Assembly (NCBI RefSeq): GCF_002797975.1
Contig: NZ_PGET01000001.1
Coordinates: 2,294,001-2,358,000 of the forward strand
Direction: 5' to 3'
Source: [Clostridium] celerecrescens 18A
GTDB taxonomy: Bacteria; Bacillota; Clostridia; Lachnospirales; Lachnospiraceae
DNA length: 64,000 nt
The notes below the pieces were generated by a model. The model made no database searches. It was not told the origin of the DNA and saw only the letters and a list, made by a program, of their open reading frames with translations. Positions 58,435 to 64,000 of this stretch are shown here, piece after piece. Numbering within the stretch: the stretch's first letter is position 1; each line of letters opens with the position of its first letter. The position numbers and the translations under genes were made by a program.

Positions 58435-59847
58435 TTACGGAAGGTTTGACTCAAGCTCATCATACAGGGCATCTATTCCGGAAGCAGCATCTCCCTTTCC
58501 TGTCCAGATGGTGTCCAGGCTGTCGATCATCCCTTTCTTCATTCCGTTAAAGGTAGCTACCTTTGCCGGAAGGACTGCTTTCTCCACCTCAGACATGTAG
58601 CTGCTTCTGTATGGAAGTGCCTTATAAGCGTCACTTGCAAGAACCTCCTTGCATGCCGGGATCTGGCCGGAGCCTGCCCAGGTCACGCCGCCTTTCATAG
58701 ATGCTGCTACCATGAATTCTACCGCTGCTTTGCTGTCGGCTTCATTCCTGGAATTCTTTGTAGGAAGAATGAAGGTATGGGAATCAGCCCAGCAGTTATC
58801 GGTATCAAAAAGCTTGGGGAATGCCATGGGTATAAAGCTTAAGTTATCTGTCTGCTCAAAAGCACCTACCGCCCAGGTTCCGCCGATGCAGATTCCCGCT
58901 TTTCCGGTCTGGAAGAATTTCTGGTGGTCGTCAATGCCTTCTGCAACATAACCCTTGTCATAAAGTCCCTTTACAAACTCCGCCGCTTTTACTGCCTTTT
59001 CCTTGTCAAGGGTAACCTTCTTGCCGTCATCGCTGACGATAGGGGTTCCTCCCATCTGGAAATAGGTTGCCCACCACAAACGGTATGGATCGTCTCCATT
59101 ATTGGTAATAGCAATGGTGGTGCCATCTTCCGGGATCACGGCCTTGATCTTATCACAGACAGCATAAAAGTCATCCGCGCTCTTAATATCAACGCCTCCT
59201 GCCGCATTCAAGGTCACGCCGGCCTTTTCCAATATCTCTTTGTTGAAATACATGATCTCTGCATGAGTGTCCAAAGGAACCGCATAGACTTCCCCGTCAA
59301 AAGTCACGGCATCAATGGAGGCCTGTGAATAATTCTGGCTTAAATCAATCCCCAGCTCGTCAAGATAAGAAGTGATCGGCTGTACCACACCGTCTTCCAC
59401 CAGCTGAGGAAGAGAGGAGGCATGAGAAATGCCGATATCCGGCCCTTTTCCGGCAGCAACGGCTGTCTGGAGCTTTGTATAATAATCCGCCCATACCAGC
59501 ATAATGGACTGTACCTGTTTCGTCGGGTTCGTGCCGTTGTACTCCTCAATCATTTTGGTCATGAAACCGCCGTCGCCGCCGCTGAATAGAGACCACATGA
59601 CAAGCTTGTTGGCATCCACTGCCACCTGCTCCGGATTGTTGACCGTTCCGTCATCATTAACATTCTTTGTTTCTTCCGCTGCTGCTGACGTTTCTCCACC
59701 GGAAGTTTCCTTGCTCTCCTGGGTCCCCTGTACCGCCTGGGTACCCGCAGTTGTCTGCGTTGATGCGCTGCTTCCGCATCCTGACATTGCCGCCATAACC
59801 AGTGCCGCTGCACCTAATGCAGCCATCCATTTTTTGCCCTTTCTCAT
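58435..59847 (-). CDS. Sugar-binding lipoprotein of the GH2-locus ABC transporter
   Basis: 470 aa from the ATG with AAGGAGGTAATT before it. Lipobox MSGCGS near residue 23, Thr/Ser/Glu-rich linker, SBP_bac_1 fold: VMWSLFSGGDGGFMTKMIEE, KGPDIGISHASSLPQLVEDG, AVPLDTHAEIMYFNKEIL. First gene of the operon, directly behind the operator-containing promoter. Ligand unknown. Confidence 0.9.
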   Translation of the reverse strand: MRKGKKWMAALGAAALVMAAMSGCGSSASTQTTAGTQAVQGTQESKETSGGETSAAAEETKNVNDDGTVNNPEQVAVDANKLVMWSLFSGGDGGFMTKMIEEYNGTNPTKQVQSIMLVWADYYTKLQTAVAAGKGPDIGISHASSLPQLVEDGVVQPITSYLDELGIDLSQNYSQASIDAVTFDGEVYAVPLDTHAEIMYFNKEILEKAGVTLNAAGGVDIKSADDFYAVCDKIKAVIPEDGTTIAITNNGDDPYRLWWATYFQMGGTPIVSDDGKKVTLDKEKAVKAAEFVKGLYDKGYVAEGIDDHQKFFQTGKAGICIGGTWAVGAFEQTDNLSFIPMAFPKLFDTDNCWADSHTFILPTKNSRNEADSKAAVEFMVAASMKGGVTWAGSGQIPACKEVLASDAYKALPYRSSYMSEVEKAVLPAKVATFNGMKKGMIDSLDTIWTGKGDAASGIDALYDELESNLP

Positions 59848-59928
59848 AATTACCTCCTTGTCTTGTATTGTTACCTCGCAAACCATAAAACAGCCTGTCG
59901 TTTTTTGTCCAATAAAAGCTCGGCTAAC

Positions 59929-59943
59929 AACAGTAATACTGTT
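59929..59943. promoter_or_regulatory. Operator O1 (palindrome) downstream of the GH2-operon promoter
   Basis: AACAGTAATACTGTT, a perfect 15-bp palindrome around one central base, 11 nt downstream of the -10 of the operon promoter, so bound repressor would block initiation. Related copies lie at 60033 and 60075. Confidence 0.65.
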
Positions 59944-59954
59944 TTAATAAATCA

Positions 59955-59983
59955 ACAATACACCTTTTTGTTGTGTTAGTCAA
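59955..59983 (-). promoter_or_regulatory. Sigma-A promoter of the GH2 operon
   Basis: Minus strand: -35 TTGACT, 17-bp spacer, -10 TATTGT, about 107 nt before the binding-protein start. Confidence 0.65.
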
Positions 59984-60032
59984 TATATTATTCTCTATTT
60001 TATTTAATATTTTGTATATTTTATCTATTTAC

Positions 60033-60047
60033 AACAGAATTACTGTT
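60033..60047. promoter_or_regulatory. Operator O2
   Basis: AACAGAATTACTGTT, same length and arms (AACAG/CTGTT) as O1, 50 bp upstream of the -35. Proposed second site of the local regulator. Confidence 0.6.
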
Positions 60048-60074
60048 TTATCTTTAATTTCTATCATTTAGAAA

Positions 60075-60089
60075 AATAGAATTCCTGTT
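60075..60089. promoter_or_regulatory. Operator O3 (degenerate)
   Basis: AATAGAATTCCTGTT; the right arm is preserved, the left has one change. It lies 42 bp from O2, four helical turns away. Confidence 0.4.
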
Positions 60090-60126
60090 ATAATCTATCG
60101 TTTTCTTCTCCCATGCGCAAGGCAAC

Positions 60127-60176
60127 GAAAAAACAACCGCCCGGAAAATATGCATATTTTCCAAGCAGTTGTTTTA
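60127..60176 (-). terminator. Terminator of the ArsR-type regulator gene
   Basis: Minus strand: AACAACTGCTTGG ... CCGGGCGGTTGTTTTTTCG with a perfect inner GGAAAATAT/ATATTTTCC arm; T-run present. It lies between the regulator and its presumed target operon. Confidence 0.8.
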
Positions 60177-60193
60177 TATATCCCCATATATCA

Positions 60194-61114
60194 TCAATAT
60201 TCGATTTCCATAATAATATCCTGGGCATAATCGCCGAAGGTCTTACCAAAAAGGTTAAAGCCGCCCTCAAATTTTGCATCCTTACGATTCCCGATGGTCA
60301 TGCTGATAAAGGCGTTCTCCGAAAGCCCGATGTCATTGATTCTGACTTTGGAGGCCCGCTCTCCATTGATATAGCTTCCGTCTCCCTTGATCTCCCATTT
60401 TACCAAAAGACCGTATTGGGTAGAACCATTAGGCCATAGGGAGGGGATAAATCTCCCCCTTCTGGACCCGAAGTCTCCCGGACAGCACCAGGTGGCGCAT
60501 TCCACACCGTTTACCCACATGGTAATGTCGGACTTCCAGTCCTCCGCATAACCAGGAGCTTCCGAGCATATCTCCATGGAAAAGGACAGCCGTACGGGCC
60601 GTTTCCCTGAAGGGAGCTGATTGGGGAACCGGTATTCCACATGGCCTTTGGAGGTCCACAAAAGACCGGCTTCTATCCGTTCCGGCAGATAAAAGCTGTA
60701 TACCTTATCCTCCATTCCCACCACTCCAGAGGGAGTATATAAGCCGCAGGTAGGAAAAATACTGCAGTCCACAAATGCGCCTACCGGCATTTCGACGCTT
60801 AATACCTCATTGATCTGGCTGCTTCTGGGCAGGAAGCAGAGATTGGCATAATCCTGTTTCCGGCTGCATACCTTCATGGTCCCATGGCTCCCCGGCTGTT
60901 CTTCCATACGGATCAAATCCGCCGCCTCAAGAAGCTTCAAATGGAAAGCAGCGCTTGACTGGGGAAGATCAAGAGCTTCCGCGATCTGGCTGATTGAATA
61001 ATTGTCCTGGTATAACAGCTTTATGATCTCCAGCCGGACAGGTGACGAGATCGCCTTACCAAACTCACAGATCTCTTTGATATTTTCCAGAGTATACTCC
61101 TTTATTTTTGCCAT
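60194..61114 (-). CDS. ArsR-family regulator fused to a large C-terminal (carbohydrate-sensing?) domain
   Basis: 306 aa from the ATG with AAAGGAGAGAGGGTC before it. N-terminal ~85 residues are an ArsR-type winged helix (SSPVRLEIIKLLYQDNYSIS followed by QIAEALDLPQSSAAFHLKLLE). Residues ~115-306 form a beta-rich domain with PVRLSFSMEICSEAPGYAED, WKSDITMWVNGVECATWCCP and RKDAKFEGGFNLFGKTFGDY, reminiscent of lectin-like or jelly-roll folds rather than a metal site. Encoded just upstream of the sugar operon, so likely its repressor acting on the AACAG..CTGTT palindromes; ligand and exact mode are inferred. Confidence 0.8.
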   Translation of the reverse strand: MAKIKEYTLENIKEICEFGKAISSPVRLEIIKLLYQDNYSISQIAEALDLPQSSAAFHLKLLEAADLIRMEEQPGSHGTMKVCSRKQDYANLCFLPRSSQINEVLSVEMPVGAFVDCSIFPTCGLYTPSGVVGMEDKVYSFYLPERIEAGLLWTSKGHVEYRFPNQLPSGKRPVRLSFSMEICSEAPGYAEDWKSDITMWVNGVECATWCCPGDFGSRRGRFIPSLWPNGSTQYGLLVKWEIKGDGSYINGERASKVRINDIGLSENAFISMTIGNRKDAKFEGGFNLFGKTFGDYAQDIIMEIEY

Positions 61115-61288
61115 GACCCTCTCTCCTTTTACTCTTTTTTTACGCCTCAGGCGCTCAAAGACTCCCCCATAGATGATATTTATCATACATTATTTCCGGT
61201 TACGCTGTCAATCCTGGTCATTCTTTTGTGCTTATATTTTCCATTATTGGAAAATTATTATCTTAACGAAAAATAAACTTTAAACGGA

Positions 61289-61303
61289 AAAAATATTACT
61301 GTT
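61289..61303. promoter_or_regulatory. Half-site of the operator upstream of the regulator gene
   Basis: AAAAATATTACTGTT keeps the TTACTGTT half and following TTTAT seen at O1/O2. It lies in the 343-bp region between the regulator and the APC permease, suggesting autoregulation or control of the permease. Nothing else clear is visible in 61115-61457. Confidence 0.35.
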
Positions 61304-61457
61304 TTATATCGAATTTTATGATAAAATAAAAAAAGTTTCCTCATTAATAAATTTGCCCATAATATTATCAAATTTGGTTGTTTGGCATTTGTTTTCTTTG
61401 ATGATGAAAGAATAAATTAAAAAAGGAATCCTATGGAATGATAGGACTGGTTAAACT

Positions 61458-62819
61458 ATGGAACCGAAATTAGAAAAGAAGTATGGCCTTTTTACAGCTA
61501 TTGCAATGGTTGTAGGCATCGTCATCGGAAGCGGAGTGTTCTTTAAGGCAGAAAAGATCCTTACGGCGACCGGCGGTAATTTAAAGGAAGGCATCCTGGC
61601 GTGGGTGATCGGTGGTATCATAATGATCTCCTGCGCTTACACGTTTTCTGTAATGGCTACTAAATATCAGTTTATCAATGGTGTGGTAGATTACGCAGAA
61701 GCAACAATGGGAAAAAAATATGCCTTTTATGTCGGCTGGTTTATGGCAGCAATTTATTATCCCACAATTACCTCGGTGCTTGCATGGGTCTCCGCCCGGT
61801 ATACCTGCGTTATCTTTGGCTTTTCCATTACAGGCGGAGAATGTATGACCATAGCCTGCCTTTATCTGGTTTCAAGCTTTACAATGAATGCTTTATCTCC
61901 TGTTTTGGCAGGAAAATTCCAGGTAAGCACTACGGTTATCAAACTGGTCCCCCTTTTCCTAATGGCAGTTGTCGGAACATTTGCAGGAATCCGAAGCGGT
62001 ATGACCATGTATAATTTCACCCACTACGTGTCCCAAAGCACTACTAACGGGTTGTTTACGGCTGTTGTCGCAGCAAGTTTTGCCTACGAAGGCTGGATCA
62101 TTGCAACCTGCATTAATGCAGAATTAAAAAATGCAAAGAAAAATCTTCCTTTGGCTTTGATTGCAGGTACTTTTATTACTATGTCTGTTTACATCCTTTA
62201 TTATATCGGTTTAGCCGGAACGATTAAAAATGAGGTGATGATGGCTGGCGGTGAAACCGGTGCTAAGCTGGCATTCCAAACAGTTTTCACCTCGGCAGGC
62301 GGTTCCCTTTTATTTGTTTTTGTCATCATTTCATGTCTGGGAACCTTAAACGGGCTGATGCTTGGCTGTACACGGGGAATTTATTCTATCGCTGCAAGGG
62401 GTCTTGGACCTAAGCCCAGAGTTTTCAGCCAGGTAGATCCAGCGACTAATATGCCAGTTAATTCCGCAATTATGGGATTGTTTCTTTGCAGCCTCTGGTT
62501 ATTTTATTTTTATGGGGCAAACTTAACCGACAACTGGTTTGGGTTCTTCAGCTTTGATTCTTCTGAATTACCCATTATTACAATTTATGCCCTGTACATC
62601 CCTATTTTTATTATGTTTATGAAAAAAGGGAAAGAGCTTAACTTTTTCAACCGGATCCTTATGCCCTGCATATCCCTTGCAGGCTGTATATTTATGATTG
62701 CTGCCGCCTGGTTTGCCCACGGAGTTGCTGCAATCGCTTATCTGATCGTGTTTTTTGTTATCATGGCATTGGGCGCTGTGCTTTTGCATAGGACAAAACG
62801 GCCAGTGAACGAGATTTAA
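61458..62819 (+). CDS. APC-superfamily amino acid permease
   Basis: 453 aa with 12 predicted helices, starting AIAMVVGIVIGSGVFFKAEK, the unwound substrate-binding helix of amino acid antiporters/permeases (GxGIF-like GSGVF). FAYEGWIIATCINAELKNAK in helix 6 region, similar to SteT/YfnA-type carriers. Substrate unknown. Ribosome site weak (AGGACTGGTTAAACT). Terminator-like hairpin follows. Confidence 0.88.
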   Translation: MEPKLEKKYGLFTAIAMVVGIVIGSGVFFKAEKILTATGGNLKEGILAWVIGGIIMISCAYTFSVMATKYQFINGVVDYAEATMGKKYAFYVGWFMAAIYYPTITSVLAWVSARYTCVIFGFSITGGECMTIACLYLVSSFTMNALSPVLAGKFQVSTTVIKLVPLFLMAVVGTFAGIRSGMTMYNFTHYVSQSTTNGLFTAVVAASFAYEGWIIATCINAELKNAKKNLPLALIAGTFITMSVYILYYIGLAGTIKNEVMMAGGETGAKLAFQTVFTSAGGSLLFVFVIISCLGTLNGLMLGCTRGIYSIAARGLGPKPRVFSQVDPATNMPVNSAIMGLFLCSLWLFYFYGANLTDNWFGFFSFDSSELPIITIYALYIPIFIMFMKKGKELNFFNRILMPCISLAGCIFMIAAAWFAHGVAAIAYLIVFFVIMALGAVLLHRTKRPVNEI

Positions 62820-62849
62820 CAGAAACAGAAAATTTATAAAGATATCCTG

Positions 62850-62886
62850 ATGGCCGCTTTTTGTAACGAAAAGCGGCTTGCTGTTT
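62850..62886 (+). terminator. Terminator of the APC permease gene
   Basis: GCCGCTTTTTGTAACGAAAAGCGGC, a ~10-bp stem, followed by TTGCTGTTT; T-run is imperfect. Confidence 0.6.
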
Positions 62887-62962
62887 ACAATATGCCTTTA
62901 CAAATTTAATTTACAGATATACAATGGATCGAAATATGATATAAATGTCTGGAGGGAAAATC

Positions 62963-63619
62963 ATGCAAAGGGAGAATATTCGGTTACGCCAGGAAAGAGC
63001 ATCCGATTACCGGATCGTTGAAGAATTGACAAGGGAAGCATTCTGGAATCATTATGTACCCGGCTGTAATGAGCACTATTTGGTGCACATGATGCGGGAG
63101 TCAGAGTCATTTATAAAAGAACTGGACATCGTCGCCACGGAAAATGAAACCCTTGTCGGAAACATCATGTATACAAAAGCCATTATAAGGTGTGATAATG
63201 GGGAGATATATCCGGTTATCAGCTTTGGCCCAATTTCAGTTTTGCCTGAGCTACAAGGGCAGGGAATCGGAACCTTACTCATCGAACACACCAAAAAGCT
63301 TGCAAAGGATTTGGGCTGCAAGGCAATTTTAATTTATGGCGACCCCTCCTATTACAGCAGATTTGGTTTTGTACCGGCTGAAACATACAAAATTGGTACA
63401 CCTGACAATATGTATGCCGCTCCATTACTGGCTTTCGAGCTGATTGAGGGGGCATTGTCCGATTGCCCCGGACGTTTCTTTGTAGACCCGATATTTGATA
63501 TTGACGAAGCAAAAGCAAAAGAATTTGACAAACGTTTTCCAAATAAAGAACTGCAAGATTCTTCCCCATCTCAGGAACGGTTTCTTCAACTGGTTAACAT
63601 GCGGACACCAAGAATATGA
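62963..63619 (+). CDS. GNAT family N-acetyltransferase
   Basis: 218 aa from the ATG with GGAGGGAAAATC before it; a start six codons earlier is not supported. RLRQERASDYRIVEELTREA at the N-terminus and GPISVLPELQGQGIGTLLIE with the acetyl-CoA loop QGQGIG; SYYSRFGFVPAETYK is typical of YhbS-like N-acetyltransferases. Acceptor unknown. 30 bp before a flavodoxin-like gene. Confidence 0.88.
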   Translation: MQRENIRLRQERASDYRIVEELTREAFWNHYVPGCNEHYLVHMMRESESFIKELDIVATENETLVGNIMYTKAIIRCDNGEIYPVISFGPISVLPELQGQGIGTLLIEHTKKLAKDLGCKAILIYGDPSYYSRFGFVPAETYKIGTPDNMYAAPLLAFELIEGALSDCPGRFFVDPIFDIDEAKAKEFDKRFPNKELQDSSPSQERFLQLVNMRTPRI

Positions 63620-63649
63620 GCACATGATTTCATATCAAAGGAGATTTTT

Positions 63650-64000
63650 ATGAATGATAGAACGCTTGCCGTTAAGACTGTTACATTAGCTTATTTCTCT
63701 GGAACAGGAGGCACAAAAGCCATTGTATCCTGCTTTAAAACCCAGTTTTTTAAATCAGGAATACATGCAAATGTAATCGATATATCTTGTTGCAATACAT
63801 ATCATGAAGAAAAAGCACCGGAACTTCTGATCATTTTCTCTCCTGTATACGCCTTCAGGCTGGCCTCTATCGTGGAACAATGGATAAAGAATCTGCCCCA
63901 AGCACAGAATATACCTGCCGCAGTTATCTCAGTTTCCGGAGGAGGAGAAACTTCACCCAATACTGCCTGCCGCGTTCCCTGTAAGCGTTTGCTGGTAAAA
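63650..64000 (+). CDS. Flavodoxin-like domain protein (EFR1 family ferredoxin type), 3' end cut by window
   Basis: 117 codons visible: TLAYFSGTGGTKAIVSCFKT (FMN-phosphate loop SGTGGT), IIFSPVYAFRLASIVEQWI and PAAVISVSGGGETSPNTACR. The pattern matches flavodoxin-ferredoxin fusion proteins (EFR1), whose C-terminal 4Fe-4S part would lie beyond the window. The ATG follows AAAGGAGATTTTT. Electron transfer partner unknown. Confidence 0.75.
   Translation, partial: MNDRTLAVKTVTLAYFSGTGGTKAIVSCFKTQFFKSGIHANVIDISCCNTYHEEKAPELLIIFSPVYAFRLASIVEQWIKNLPQAQNIPAAVISVSGGGETSPNTACRVPCKRLLVK

Overview
The window reads as chromosomal DNA from a spore-forming, low-to-mid GC Clostridia member, most likely Lachnospiraceae of the Lacrimispora / Clostridium saccharolyticum type. 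The reasons are a complete spoIIA-sigF-spoVA block, an alpha/beta-type SASP behind a sigma-G-like promoter, a DUF1836 gene, a Csp-like S8 (pseudo)protease, strong AGGAGG ribosome sites, many TTG/GTG starts, and sugar ABC loci built as lipoprotein plus two permeases with no dedicated ATPase. The assignment comes from gene content only. No rRNA, CRISPR array, transposase or phage gene was seen.

Left part (1-19.5 kb), mostly minus strand and housekeeping: nnr (partial), rex, an ABC-F factor (plus strand), a secreted cell-wall-binding-repeat protein, purA, a LysR regulator, purB, purF, purC, a small membrane protein, a Thr-rich lipoprotein, dapB and dapA behind a lysine riboswitch, a CobO/BtuR-like ATPase, a tandem-OB SSB-like protein, typA and a YigZ family protein. 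From 19.8 to 34.7 kb: a class A PBP, then spoIIAA-spoIIAB-sigF, a 53-aa small ORF, spoVAA-AB-AC-AD-AE, a TPR membrane protein, folC overlapping a 46-aa ORF, ridA, a DUF1836 gene, yerC-like, a HAD phosphatase and an orphan NMT1-type lipoprotein.

34.8-47.5 kb is a glucuronoxylan-type utilisation locus. A minus-strand operon (Gfo/Idh/MocA oxidoreductase, GH67 alpha-glucuronidase, sugar-binding lipoprotein, two permeases, SGNH acetylesterase) lies divergent from an AraC regulator, an NAD epimerase and a 2x[4Fe-4S] aldo/keto reductase, followed by a 2-hydroxyacid dehydrogenase. After a tRNA-Ala(CGC)/tRNA-Val(CAC) pair comes an AT-rich, gene-poor accessory stretch (47.8-50.0 kb) flanked by a 13-bp direct repeat. 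Next are a rubredoxin-domain protein, a Csp-like S8 protein whose catalytic Ser is Gly, several small membrane proteins, a ModE-type HTH protein and a SASP. 54.8-61.2 kb is a second sugar locus (ArsR-type regulator fused to a C-terminal domain, lipoprotein, two permeases, GH2) with a repeated palindromic operator. The window ends with an APC permease, a GNAT enzyme and a truncated flavodoxin-like gene.

The most unusual item is a family of ~48-51 bp repeats (about ten units at six loci). They sit, always in the sense orientation, immediately upstream of start codons, carry the Shine-Dalgarno sequence at their 3' end, and can form two mutually exclusive hairpins. They precede nnr, the ABC-F gene, purF, the class A PBP, the 46-aa ORF overlapping folC, and the DUF1836 gene. 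I do not recognise the family.
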